From NCBI GenBank assembly GCA_963682025.1, contig OY821522.1, forward strand, positions 31,035,009-31,099,008: a DNA stretch of 64,000 nucleotides. Reading direction: 5' to 3'. The stretch is from Cordilura impudica. Lineage: Eukaryota; Arthropoda; Insecta; Diptera; Scathophagidae. The notes beneath the pieces were generated by a model. That model worked only from the letters and a program-made list of their open reading frames with translations. It was not told where the DNA came from and did not search any database. A program made the translations under genes and the position numbers. This document shows positions 19,601 to 31,935 of the stretch, piece after piece (position 1 is the stretch's first letter; every line of letters starts with the position of its first letter).

Positions 19601-21735
19601 TTTCGGTGTTTGCTTTTTGGTCATCGTGGTTGCTGATCGGCATGCATTTAGGTTATATACCTATATGCATGCGTTTCCGGTTATATGACATAACTTCTCG
19701 TTTAATTTAAATAGCTCGCCCTAACCTCCATTGCAAAGGTAATGGTTGTGTAGGGTGGCTATATGCATTAAATCGTGCTAATTGGAAATGGCTGTATAGT
19801 TTCTTTTAACTGGCCAAATATTACTTCATTGCGGCCATATAGGTCGGATGGAGTAACAAAATAATAACCAAAAAAAACTCTCTCAATTTTTTTTATTAAA
19901 ATATTGCCATATTTGGAAAACATACAGAATAAATTTATAATAATAAATATTCATATTAGGGATGCCAAATGCAAAAAACCAAATGTCCCAAACATTTTAA
20001 ATAAAATAATTTGTTATCTTTATTTTCTGAAAAACTTCAAATTTTCATCCAAAAAAAATTGTGAAAATTTATATATAAATAACATTCTCATCAAATTGCG
20101 TTTATTTATGTAACAATTTTTATGTTCGCAATTCTTAAATATCATTTAACGTTTTCTAAAATTCATTGAATTTAAATTAATGTTTTCTGTAGTGTGATTC
20201 TGTAAATTTCAACGATCCGACAATCGCAAAATATATCGACAGCTATTGTTGTTTGCACTAAGGATTAAGTGATTCACTAAGTACATACATCTTAACGACA
20301 GTCGACAAATCTATTTTTCTATTTATTTAAATTGTAAACGAGTGGCATCTCTGTCAAAATAAGCGAAAAACACAAAGAAGAATAGAAAAAAACAAATTAC
20401 TTCGTGTTTGACAGGATGATTTTATGTTTACGTTTAATATCTTCATTTTTTTTACTAATATTTCTGTGTATTTATTTGGAAATGAAATAATGAATTGAAT
20501 ATGCTATTTAATTTTTTTATTTATGTAAAAAAGTTTTTTAATAAAAGCTAAATATTTTCACTATTTTATGATTTTTATTTATGTATGACGACATTTCAAC
20601 CTAAAAATTTAAGTTTTTATCGATTGAATAAACAACACAAAAATGGTTGTCGTTTAGATAACAACAACAGCTGACTTTAACAATAGCGAATATCGTTTAA
20701 AATTTTTACTAATAATTTTGTAATTTTCTTATTTTTAACGATTCGACTATCGTTAAAATAAGTTAGTTAACCACTGTACTGAAAAGTTATTAATTTCTCC
20801 TGAATGGCAATATTTTTTTTTTATGTAAACATTTTTTAAATGTAAACATATTTGGTGTTTTTTTTATTTTGGAATTTCAATTTGTGTTTAACGAATAAAA
20901 TTTATATATTAAAGATGCAATTGAAGTCTTCGAAATTTAAAATTATTATTTCCGACGTTTTGATATGATTTTCTGAAATTCAATTAATATTTTCTAATTT
21001 ATAATTGGAAATTTTAATTCCAGTTTTTAGAATTGATATTTTCTTAAATTTAAATGGAAAATTTAAAAAGTGAAATTTTGTATTTATGTGAATAATAATG
21101 CTTTAGTAATGATAAACAATTTTTAAAAATTAGATGTAATCGCAATCAGATATTTTGTAGGTAAAGCAGAATAATAGTTCTATATAACTATGTAGAACTG
21201 TTTTAAAGAAAAAACTCATTAATGAACTCGGTCACTCTATTTTATTTTATTTTATTTTATTTTATTTTATTTTATTTTAAAGACAACAAAAAGTTAACAT
21301 GCCAAACTTATGTTCATATTTGTAAAAGAATAATGAAAAAACGTATGAAATAAAAAACCAGCCCGTGTGTACTCTTAACATTGTTCTGTATGATATCTAG
21401 TTGAAAATATTGACATTCATGTTAAAATAGAAATAACTATTGCAAAGCTAATTAGAACAAAAATTGTGGCGCCATCTACTGTGACATACTCACGCTGAGC
21501 AAAATGAAGTGACACTCTGTTAATGCAAAAGAAATGTATTTTCCCCACACAAAATATTGCAGAAAATTATGTAAATAAAATAACATGCAGTTGTTATGGA
21601 TATACATACATATATAGAATATGTTTATGTATATATATGTAAATATTACACACAAAAATACAACATTAAACGTTATTATTGTTTTTTCTCTTTAAATAAA
21701 TTTATACATAAATTTTTTTTTGCTAAATTTACATT
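19601..21735 (+). repeat. Left arm of a 2.1 kb inverted repeat pair
   Basis: Read on the minus strand, this matches 58980-61143 over nearly its full length with scattered substitutions and small indels. Shared landmarks run from TTTCGGTGTTTGCTTTTTGG at the outer end, through CAGCCCGTG...ACTCTTAACATTG and TGGCGCCATCTACTGTG, to TTTGCTAAATTTACATT at the inner end. It is AT-rich and no long reading frame is shared. It may be a non-autonomous mobile element present twice in opposite orientation, or the two ends of something larger. Confidence 0.8.
21240..21279. repeat. (TTTTA)n microsatellite
   Basis: There are eight uninterrupted TTTTA units. They are absent from the matching place in the right arm at about 59480, so the expansion came after the arms separated. 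Confidence 0.9.
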
Positions 21736-21784
21736 GTTTTTTTTTTTTATTAAAAACTAGTTATTTTAGCATTATTTGCTTTAG

Positions 21785-22582
21785 ATGTTGGTGAATTTTT
21801 ACTCCTTTATATTAACTCGTAGTGTCTGCTTGTCGAAAAAATTTTGGACCGATTTTATCCCCTTTCCCGTGACCCATTCGATCTGAAATTTTGCAGGCAG
21901 GCTTGTGGTAATGACAGAAATGATCTAACAAATTTTTTAGTGATGCCAAAACAATGGAAACTTTAAAATTTTTCTACCAGATTTAATAAAAAAAAATGTA
22001 CAAAGGGTTAGGTTTTATTATATTATTACCACAAAAACAACAAGTTTAGCTATGACAACAACACAACGTTTAGAATAACAACAAGAACAATATAGAAACA
22101 TCATATTTTTCATTTTTTTTTTACTTTTTCAGAGATTTCCCTGGACCTGTTCCACCGATTTTAATGATTTTTGAAACAGAAATCTTCCCATGAATTTAGT
22201 GAATCATTCTCAATAAAAACGATCATTGTAGTTGCACTATTGAGGGTGTGATGGTGACAAGAACAACAAAGAAATGTTATAATTTGTCAAGACTTTTTTA
22301 GTTCTTTATTCAAATCTCGGGCCCTAATCGACCTATTTGGACGATTTAAAATAGCGATCTTCTCATGATGTTAATGAATCATTTTTTATATCAACGAGCA
22401 CCCTAGCTGCCCGATTGATGCCGTGATCATGATTTCCACAGACGGACAGACGGACATCGCTATATGAACTCCGGTTGTTATAAGGATCACAAATATATAT
22501 ATTTTATAAGGTCCAAAATTTTTTTTCAAATTATTACAAACGGAATGACAAACTTATATATACCCTCTGCACACTGGAGTGG
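21785..22582 (-). mobile_element. Second DINE-type family (ACTCGTAGTGTCTGCTTGTC), copy 1
   Basis: The element ends in TATACCCTCTGCACACTGGA...GGAGGGT, which is the DINE-type terminus. It carries a CAGACGGACAGACGGACATC block near 22439. A longer relative lies at 29765-30947 and a shorter one at about 49815-50040. No coding is seen. Confidence 0.65.
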
Positions 22583-23067
22583 AGGGTTTAATAAAAATAT
22601 ATCGATAAAAGAAGATGTCTTGGAATCAACAACTTTTTTATAACATTTCCATTGTATTTCAGAAAGTGTCGACAAATTATTGATTTAATTTCAGAACTAT
22701 AATTTTATTTCAGAATTATCAGTATCAATGTAATAGATATTGTCATCGCTGACTCACTAAAATGTAATGGTTTATGAACTCGATATAACAAATTAAAATT
22801 TGTTTTTATCCCATAGAATATTCTTTAATTTTTCCTACAGATACTTGTGTACTATAAATTGCATCACAAATTATTGAATATTTTTAAAAATTATCAATTG
22901 TATTTCATGATAAATAGTTAGAAACCTGCAAAGAAATCATTCGTAATACACATACGTATGAAAATTTGCTTATCAGTGAAGCCATTGGGAATGCAATGAT
23001 TTCTTTGATTTATTTGAAATTCATATGAAGTATGTATAAACAAAAATCAGTACTTTATTTATATATA
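22583..23067. other. AT-rich stretch, nothing recognised
   Basis: I see no open frame, repeat match or gene motif in this stretch. Confidence 0.4.
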
Positions 23068-23171
23068 CTAGCAGATTACAGCCCTCGTAATTCGAGTGCA
23101 AATTCTAGGAAATTTTATTTTTTCATTAAATAAAGACCTAAAGGTATGCTAATTCATAAATCAACACAAAA
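23068..23171. repeat. Dispersed repeat, copy 2 (CTAGCAGATTACAGCCCTCG family)
   Basis: This is a diverged copy of 867-987. DINE-1 copy 3 is inserted at its end. Confidence 0.65.
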
Positions 23172-23952
23172 ACAAATAAGAAAATTATAGTCGGTATAGA
23201 CCGACTATACGATACCCTATACCATGCGTTTAGAGACCCCATCTCTTAGACAAAACTAACTGGATATAAAAAATAAGCATAAACCAAATTTGAGTGGGAT
23301 TTTTATTAATTTTTTTGGCTGCAGATATGAAAAAGTTCATATCAGATGCTATATATATATGGGGACTAGGCCCAAAAATGGACTGATCCTGACCATGTTT
23401 GGTAAAGTCTCTTGTATTTTGCAAAAATATATACCAACAAAATTTGAGAAGAATCAGTGCAATATTTTTGTTTTTTGATAGATTTAAGTGAAGATCGGGA
23501 AGCAGCTCTATATGGGGCCTGTGACTAAGAGTTGTCCCATAGGGATCATTTTTGGACTACTCATTAATGGATCTAATAAACGCATACAAACCCAATTTGA
23601 GTAAGATCTATATGACAGTTTGGATCTTATGGCAATTTATGTCGATTTCATTTGTATGGGGGGCTAGGTCTTAACAAGGACCAATTCCCACCAATTTCAA
23701 TAGTGTCCATGCTATGGCCGATAGAAGCTTATATACCAAATTTCATCAAAATATATTCATATTTGCGACCTGCAGTTTGATTACAAGTTTACATGGACAC
23801 ACAGACGGACGGACGGACATCGTTAAATCGAATCAGATAGTGATTCTGATTCGATCGGTATAATAAAAGATGGGTCTAGGTCAAATATTTTTGGAAGTTA
23901 CAAACAGCAGCACAAAGTCATTATACCCAAACCACATAGTGGTATAGGGTAT
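23172..23952 (-). mobile_element. DINE-1-like element, copy 3
   Basis: This is a full-length copy with the AGTCGG...CCGACT hairpin, an ACGGACGGACGGACATCG block and the terminal TGGTATAGGGTATA. Confidence 0.85.
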
Positions 23953-24663
23953 AAAAAAACAAACTCCTTTTTATTACAAACACATTAACAAATTAAATAA
24001 ACACACACATAGTATTGTATAATTTTATGTATGTGATAGTAGCAACTTTAAATGAAATTTACTCAAAATAAAGGAAAAAATTTTAAAATCTGTAAATCTG
24101 CAAATCGGCTAAAAAGAAATACCTTTCAAATAATATACGTTTGGTCAAAATCGGGATAAAACGGTTGTAACTTTAATGAAAGCCAATTCAGGCATTGATT
24201 GCGTTTTCCATAAATTCAGCCCGCAATTGACTTCTACCAATCCTTTGGCTATTCCCAATTTCCTAAACAAGTGCTCGCATCATAGCTATGCTATTAATTT
24301 TTTATTTAATTTTTCTTTAAAATAAATTTAATTTCGAAATTTCACGCTTGATTATAATGAAACACGATTTATTATTTATTTATTTATTTATTTATTGTAT
24401 TAAAAATCAAGCAATTCAAAATAAAATATAAACAAACATTAAATATTGAAATAAAGACAAAGCAAACAGGACAATGGGCTTAAATTTATACAGACATTTA
24501 AATAACTCTGCTGACTCTTCACTCGAAACATCCCTCAAAGTGGTACGCAACTTAGCACTGAATAAATTGACTAAACTCAATAGAAATTTCCGGTAATGGG
24601 CCTTATTGAAATCAGTAGTTTCTTAAAGAAAACAATTTATTATAACACTTAATTATATATAAA
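23953..24663. other. AT-rich spacer with an (ATTT)n microsatellite
   Basis: (ATTT)n runs at about 24371-24398. The rest shows no gene or repeat that I recognise. Confidence 0.45.
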
Positions 24664-25442
24664 CAAGTAAGAAAATTATAGTCGGTCTAGACCGACTATA
24701 CGATACCCTATACCATGCGTTTAGAAACCGTATCTCCTAGGCCCAACTAACTGGACATAGAAAATAAGCAAAAACCAAATTTGAGTGGGATTTTTATTAA
24801 TTTTTTTGGCTGCAGATATGAAAAAGTTCATATCGGATGATATATCTATATGGGGACTAGGTCCAAAAATGGACCGATCCTGACCATGGTTGGTAAAGTC
24901 TCTTGTATTTTGCGAAAATATATACAAACAAAATTTGAGAAGAATCAGTGCAATATTTTTATTTTTTAATAGATTTAAGTGAAGATCGGGAAGCAGCTCT
25001 ATATGGGGCCAAAGGGATCATTTTTGGACTACTCATTAATGGATGTAATGAACGCATACAAACCCAATTTGAGTAAGATCTGTATGACAATTTGGATCTT
25101 TTGGCAATTTATGTCGATTTCATAGGGGTAATTTGTATGGGGGCTAGGTCTGAACATGGACCGATTCTCACCAATTTCAATGGCGTTCATCCCATGGCCG
25201 ATAAAAGCTTATATACCAAATTTCATCAAAATATATTCATATTTGCGACCTGCAGTTTGATTACAAGCTTTACATGGACACACAGACGGACGGACGGACG
25301 GACGGACATTGTTAAATCAACTCAGAAAGTGATTCTGATTCGATCGGTATAATTAAAGATGGGTCTAGGTCAAATATTTTTGGTTGTTACAAACAGCAGC
25401 ACAAAGTCATTATACCCAAACCACATAGTGGCATAAGGTATA
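24664..25442 (-). mobile_element. DINE-1-like element, copy 4
   Basis: This copy has both ends and lacks about 25 bp around ATATGGGGCC...GGGATC. It sits immediately next to the decayed 3' side of the Vac14 pseudogene. Confidence 0.85.
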
Positions 25443-25447
25443 AAAAT

Positions 25448-26565
25448 TTATAATACAGCTTACCTTTTGAGTGTTGTGAAATAAGAATTTCGGCCAAAAC
25501 TGATACACATCATTTGGAAAATTGAAATACTGCTACCTTTGCTTGTACAGAACCGTGTGTGAGATATTGTTATAATACCTCCATAAAACAATTTGTTGAA
25601 TATCCTGAGATCTTTGTTCTTTTGAAGAAACTAATTTCATTATTGATGTATTTACGGATACTGCACATTCCTTATTATTCTTCATATTATCAACATTATA
25701 TTCCAGACATGGTAGAATGGCATAAACTAAAACATTCGAACCAAATAATAAAACAAACTCCCGTATCCATGTTATGGCAATAGACTGAAAGATAGATACA
25801 AGGATTAGTGTAAAATTCTGCAATAAAGATTTTCTTTGTTTTTAGCTAGAATTTTTAATAAAATTTCAGTGCATTACCTTAATAAGTTTGGTGATTGCGC
25901 ATGTATTATCAATATATTTATAGTGTCTTCCATGCGCATTGATCTGGAATCATTACGAATCGATTTAAGAAACTGTCAGCGTAGTTTCACACATTTGTAT
26001 TTCTTGTGTATTATCTTCCATCATAAAAAGTCCATAAATAATATCAAATAGATAACCATATTATTTTCAGGTACAGCATTCACAATCGCAATCCAGGATA
26101 TAACATATTGTCGCACAATATAATTCTTTACATAAATGCGTTCCTTAAGAAGAGGTATAAAAGCTTCTAGATTGAAAGTTTGTGAAGATTCTATAACAAT
26201 ATTTTTAAGTAAACAATCCAACAGGAATAGGTCACAAGACGCCAGCAGGAAATAAATCGGAGAAGGGTATAATGGAGGAACATGCCACCAAGTTATACAA
26301 GGATCACACGCAAAATACCGGACACGTAAATATTGATCGTTTAAACAATTGAGAATGGGACTAACGAATTCACTGACATATTTTAAAGAGTCCTAAAGAA
26401 ACAACAAAAATTAACTTGAAGTTTTAATTTAATAAATTACTTACCTTTCTAAAACCTAAACTTGTAGCCGCCAAACCAATTGAACCTCCCTTTCTTTTAT
26501 TAGAATCCCGAGAGGAGGCAAAGTCATTGGACAACACGTTTGCGCAGTTATTTTTCATATTAAAC
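25448..26565 (-). pseudogene. Vac14: Vac14 unprocessed pseudogene fragment
   Basis: Vac14 is the HEAT-repeat scaffold of the PIKfyve-Fig4 complex that makes PI(3,5)P2 on endosomes. Three minus-strand blocks resemble its N-terminal HEAT region, in order. Block 26445-26565 reads KRKGGSIGLAATSLG and ends at a GTAAGT donor. Block 25878-26392 begins after a TTCTTTAG acceptor and reads YVSEFVSPILNCLNDQYLRV and then FIPLLKERIYVKN...VISWIAIVNAVP. Block 25448-25784 begins after a TTTCAG acceptor and reads SIAITWIREFVLL and ILPCLEYNVD. The introns are 52 and 93 bp. Frame breaks, stops and lost stretches (for example after DFL near 26021) show it is dead. Retained introns mean DNA-level duplication, not retrocopying. 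The identification rests on remembered family motifs. Confidence 0.78.
26393..26444 (-). other. Fossil intron in the Vac14 remnant
   Basis: On the minus strand this 52 bp runs from GTAAGT to TTTCTTTAG, with a T-rich tract before the acceptor. It is flanked by Vac14-like coding on both sides. The size is typical for small fly introns. Confidence 0.7.
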
Positions 26566-26870
26566 TCTAAACATTCTGTGTGCGATATCACTTGAATCAT
26601 TTAAATAATCAGCTTTTTTTTTAATATTCACATATGCAGAAAGTATTAACTTTATTTATGTCTATATTTCTGTTTATTTTAACAATTTAAGTTAACAATT
26701 TAGAATTAACTTCACTTTCCGACAACCAATAATAAATAATACCCGGTAATTTACAAATATTGCTATTTAACGAAAAAAATTTTAAAAAAAACCACTCTAC
26801 AACAGCAACAATGACAGTCATATGTTTTTCAAATAGAAAAAAACTGTTTATGTGTTAGTTTCGGTCATTT

Positions 26871-27669
26871 CCCAGTATGCATTGAAATATTATTTCTCCA
26901 ATGTTGGAGAAAAGTTAAGTTCTCAAATTGATGTCAAATGTAATTCTCAACTTGGGTTGAACAATTTTTCTCCTTGTTTGCTTTCAACTTGACATCAAGT
27001 TGAGACTTAACATTTTTTCCAATCTTTGAGAAACATTTTTACTCTCAATTGATATCCAACACTTTACTCCACTTGAGACCAAACATTTTTTCAACTTGAA
27101 TACGATTTTTTCAACTTGAATACGATTTGTATTAAGTTTGAGATATTATTTAAATATGTCATAAATAATAAATTAAATTAAAAAATGCCAAAAAAGTACA
27201 AATAATTAATTGATATATTTTTAATTATTTCTGCTTTTTGTCGAATTTTTCAAAAAATGTACAACTAATTAATTCATTTATTTTTAATTCTAGATTTTAA
27301 AAAATGTACATAATATGTACATTTAATGTTAAATATGTACATAATAATGTTAAATATATAATGAAATTAAATTGAAACATTAAAAAAAGTACATTGTTTT
27401 CATTTCTAAAATTAGTATATTTTTTAATATGGCAATTCCGTACCTTCCATTTGATACCGATTGGAAATATTTCTTTGCTATCAAGTTGAGAATCACAAAT
27501 TTCTCAATTTGATAACTATGAAAATCGCCATATAAAAAATGCGCCTTTTAAGTTGAGAAGACTATATTCGAACTATTGAGGGCATTTGAGAATTAACGTT
27601 GGAGATTTGAGAAATGTATTTGATCTCAAATGCACCTCAAGTTGATAGCAAACAAAAATGTTTATTGGG
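26871..27669. mobile_element. 799 bp MITE-like element with TCATTT target duplication
   Basis: The ends CCCAGTATGCATT and AATGTTTATTGGG are imperfect inverted repeats. TCATTT flanks both sides (26865-26870 and 27670-27675). The interior is dense in TCAACTTGAGAAT-like motifs in both orientations, so it can fold back extensively. It has no coding capacity. Confidence 0.7.
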
Positions 27670-28126
27670 TCATTTATTGTAGGGTCGTTTGCACACACAC
27701 AAAAAATAGAAAATTAATTGTCAATAAGCAAAGCAACTGGCTTCGAAATTCGATGATGCCAGTTAATCATTTTTTGTTCACGCGGAATTTATAATTGGAC
27801 GATTTTTTTTTCTCGAGAAATGTATTTTCCATGAGAAAGAAATTCCTTGAGAATATTCATAATTGGGCTGAATAACTTTTAATTGGAACTTTTTAGTCAG
27901 AATAAATCATAATTCTAGTTAGATATTGGTTAATATTTAATTAGAAAAAATATTGTGGTGGCATCTACGCAATTAATGAGGCAGTCACGGAAAAAATTAA
28001 ATGCAACTCTGTTTTTTTTAATAAAACAAAAATGGATTTTCCCTTTAACAAAATATGGCAGAATTCTTTATAAATGAAATGGAAAATCAATTTTGTGCTA
28101 ATTCTTAACAAAATTAATAAAATATA

Positions 28127-28148
28127 TATATATATATATATATATGTA
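28127..28148. repeat. (TA)n microsatellite
   Basis: This is an uninterrupted TA run inside AT-rich element DNA. Confidence 0.85.
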
Positions 28149-29229
28149 TTATTATATTTATTAATATTTGTAATTTTATTTGACACAATTTCACACACAG
28201 TTTTACAGATCAACTGTTTTCAAACTGATTTAGAAGTTTTCTGTTTTTGAAACAGTAGTGCCAATTTGTAACATTTTGTGATGTAATGAAAATCGCAGAA
28301 TAATAAGTTAATACACAATAAAAAATATTAAATTTTTTAAGTTTTATATACATATTGCAATAAAAAAACTTTGGTAAATTTACATTGAAGATGGTCAGAA
28401 ATGAATGAGAAAAAATATATAGACATTTAAGAAAAGCACATTTAATGTTAAACTTTATGCACAAAATATATGGGTTTTTGTTGTTTCGAATTTAACTGTG
28501 GCTCTAAGTGAAAAGTTTTAGACCGATCGTATATTACATCTTGAGGATCCTCACCTAATATTTTCAAAAATTTTAAATTCATTTTAACTCATTTAACCTC
28601 ATTACGAAAATAGTAAAACCGTAAATATGGAAAATCCACGCACCTCAAAAAATTGTTTTCTATGAAATAAATTGAAGACATTTCATATTATACAATTTTC
28701 TTTCAAAAATGTATCAATTATTGCAAATTTGAAATTTGACATATAGTATTTGTACATATATTTGTATAGATTTCGCAGTATGAAAAGAACTATTATTTCT
28801 TTATTTAGAATATGTGTAAGTATTGCTCGCAAAAAAATGCAACATCATGAATGAAACACATAGACGACTGCTGGCAGCAGCATTTGTAGTCGTATAGTCA
28901 GCTACTTGATTTTTCTGAATACGACAGCAACATATAATACAAATGCATTTTTATTTAAATATACAATTACTTTTACTTATTTAAAATGCATTAGTATAAC
29001 GTAAAAATAAATAAATTAATTTAACCCCTTTTGATTATTAATGGAATTATAGCCTTTCATTTTGCGATTTTTTTTTATACAAAATAAAATATTTCATAGC
29101 ACTAATTTCTTTTACATATTTTGTTATATTGTCAACACTATTTTTGTTTTGTAGCCAACAAAACACACTTGCAGTTTTTTTCTATTTGAAGAACATATGG
29201 CTGTCATTGTTGATGTTGTAGAGTTGTTT

Positions 29230-29764
29230 TTTTTTTTTTTTTTGATTTTTTTTTTTGTTAACTCTTTTGTATTAAAGCACCTCCAATATATGTATCCATT
29301 TTAGATTGCAAATTCAGTATATTTATAATTTATTACTTACAGCAAAAAATAATAGAAACAATTTTATCAGTTATGTTTACGAAACTATATAAATAGACTT
29401 GAAGTTGGCTGCAAAAGCAGTAGCCTGTGTAAAGAACAAGTTAGCGACATGTAACTGTTACGTAACGTGTCAGCCTTTTTTTCACATGAAAAGTATTGGA
29501 ACGTTCCGGTTACGTTCGGTAACTGTTTTAAATGATTTTCATGTAAAAAAAAACAACTGACTCGTTACGGTTACGGTTAGAAAACATTGACCTTTTATAT
29601 ATATTATAATGCTATGAATGCATTTATCTTTATTTTATTTTATTTATATGTTCTTTTTTTTTTGTATTGTATATTATTTTTTTTATTATTATTACTATTT
29701 CATTTAATTATTTTTTTTTCTTTAAATAAATTAATACATAAAAACTTGTTTTTTAAATTATTGG
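29230..29764. other. AT-rich spacer with poly(T) and a palindromic GTTACG cluster
   Basis: At about 29440-29585 there are several GTTACG/CGTAAC motifs (ACTGTTACGTAACGTG, CGTTACGGTTACGGTTAG) and two TTTTCATGTAAA-type blocks in opposite orientation. This suggests the end of a small inverted-repeat element. No gene is seen. Confidence 0.4.
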
Positions 29765-30947
29765 TGAACTTTTACTCCCTTTATTTTCTGTCTTTATATT
29801 AACTGGTAGTGTCTGCTTGTCGACAAAATTTTGGATCGATTTTTAGACCCTTTCCCGTGATCCAATCGATCTGCAGCTTTATAGGCAGGGTCGTGGCGAC
29901 GACAAAAATGACATAACAAATTTTTTCAATGATGACAAAACAATGGAAATTTTTAAATTTTCCTACCAGAGTTTGTTGTGGGATATTTTTTTTATTATAT
30001 TATTACCACAGCGACCGCAAAAAAACAAGTTCAACTATGAGAAAAATACAACATTTAGAATTACAACAAGAACAATAGCGAAACATATATTTTTAAATTT
30101 TTTTTACCTTTTCAATAATTTCTCGGGACCTGTTAAACCGATTTTCATGATTTTTCACACAGAAACCTTCTCATGACGTTAGTAAATCATAACAAGTACC
30201 CTAGCTATCCCACTGAGGGCGTGATCGTGACAAGAACAACATAAACAAATAATAAATTTTCAAGACTTTTTTTACTTCTTCACCCAATTCTCGGGACCTA
30301 ATCAACCGATTTGGACGATTTTAAATAGCAAACTTCTCAGGATGTTAACGAATCATTTTTATGCAAACGAGCACCCTAGCTGCCCGATCGATTTTAACAA
30401 CTTTCCCGTGACCCAATCGATCTGAAATTTTGCATGCAGGCTCGTGGCAATGACAGAAATGATCTAAGTGATGCCAAAACAATGGAAACTTCTAAATTTT
30501 TCTACCAGAGTTGACAAAAAAAGTCGAAATCTTCCCATGAATTTGGAGAATCATTCTCACTAAAAATTATCACCCTAGCTGTCCTATTGAGGGCGTGATC
30601 GTGACAAGAACAACATAGAAAATTATGTTTTTTCAAGACTTGTTTTAGTTCTTCATTCACATCTCGGGCCCTAATCGACCGATTTGGACGATTTTAAATA
30701 GCAAACTTTTCAGGATGTTAGTGAATCATTTTTTATGCCAACGAGCACCCTAGCTGCCCGATTGATGCCGTCATCGTGATTTCCACAGACGGACAGACGG
30801 ACATCGCTATATCAACTCCGGTTGTTATAAGAATCACAAATATATATATTTTATGGGGTCCAAATTTTTTTTTCTAATTATTACAAACGGAATGACAAAC
30901 TTATATATACCCTCTGCACACTGGAGTGGAGGGTATAAAAAGAAAAA
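29765..30947 (-). mobile_element. Second DINE-type family, copy 2, with internal duplication
   Basis: This has the same body as 21785-22582, but the segment CTTTCCCGTGA.CCAATCGAT... occurs twice (from about 29850 and from about 30405). It ends ATATACCCTCTGCACACTGG...GGAGGGTATA with the CAGACGGACAGACGGACATC block near 30785. Confidence 0.7.
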
Positions 30948-31045
30948 GGAAAATTTGCATATATTCAAAGCAATCCTACAATTTTCATTTAGTTTTTATA
31001 AAAATTGTAAGATTTCTCTTTAGGGCGAGGGTGTAGTATACATGA

Positions 31046-31753
31046 GTAATTTCAAGGTTATTACTCATCGTGCAAAAGAAAAGAAAAGGAAATAACAATT
31101 AAATAAATTTTGTAATATGAATAGCACCCAAAAACAATTAAATAAATTTTGTAATGTGAATAGCACCAAATGCTTTCAAGGTTGTTATTCATTCAAATAA
31201 ATAACAATAAAATAGTTCTAAGCATAAATAAAACACCCAAATAATAAGACAATATCGTGTTGCACTCAAGTGTCGGTATGTTTGCAGTTTTAGTGAAAAC
31301 AGCACAAGAGTGTTTGGTGACACTAGCAAACATATGTAGACTACACAAGTAGACCTCACATGAAGGAATACGGTTACTGTGTAATGCACTCGACAATCAA
31401 TTGTATCTTTATGGGTCAACATACATGGTATTGAGGGCGAAATGAAATGTTATTTAAGTTAGTGTAAAAGAAAAGTCTAAAATATGAGTCTAAAAATCAC
31501 AACCAAAATATACAAGTTATTCAAAAATAATAGTTTTAAATAAAATTAAGTCCGCAGTGTACATAAAGTGTAAAAAAATGAGAATAGACTAAGGAAATGT
31601 TTAAAATAAAGACATACAAATATATCTTGTGAAAACCTTTAAATAGATATGAATGTTGTGTTTGAAAAGATAATAAGTTAAAGTGAGTATCATATAGAAC
31701 AACAAACAGGACAATTATCATCACGGAACAAGTTAAAGTAAATCATAAATTAC
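31046..31753 (+). repeat. Solo LTR of gypsy-2
   Basis: This 708 bp sequence starts GTAATTT and ends AAATTAC. It is uninterrupted and matches the split LTR at 1133-1187 plus 6835-7460. It has no adjoining primer site or coding, so it arose by LTR-LTR recombination. TGA on each side (31043-31045 and 31754-31756) may be part of a target duplication. It serves as the empty-site reference for the gypsy-1 insertion. Confidence 0.85.
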
Positions 31754-31935
31754 TGAACCACTTATCCTCGTGTGTACTAGAGTTTTGCGATCTGTATATA
31801 GTTATTAGATTCACATTGAAGAAAATTCCAATGTCACAAAAGAACAACGGTAAAAGTCCCACACAATGATAAGGTCGCACATGAAGATAAGAGGGTAGCC
31901 TAGACTAGTTTTAAGCTTTTCATGTTTAGTTCTTA

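Larger units (their letters stand above)
26788..29229. mobile_element. Non-autonomous DNA element with about 58 bp inverted repeats
   Basis: ACTCTACAACAGCAACAATG...CAAATAGAAAAAAACTG at 26788-26846 is mirrored at 29172-29229 with a few differences. The interior has no open frame. It contains a stretch at 27950-28110 related to the 2.1 kb arms (GGCATCTACGCAATTAATGA...GCAACTCTGTT). Outer limits and target duplication are not clear. A smaller element (26871-27669) is inserted next to the left repeat. Confidence 0.55.

Noticed and set aside
28210..28464. 84-codon Phe/Cys-rich minus-strand frame
   Set aside because: Its AT-rich composition, lack of a domain and position inside a non-autonomous element suggest chance.
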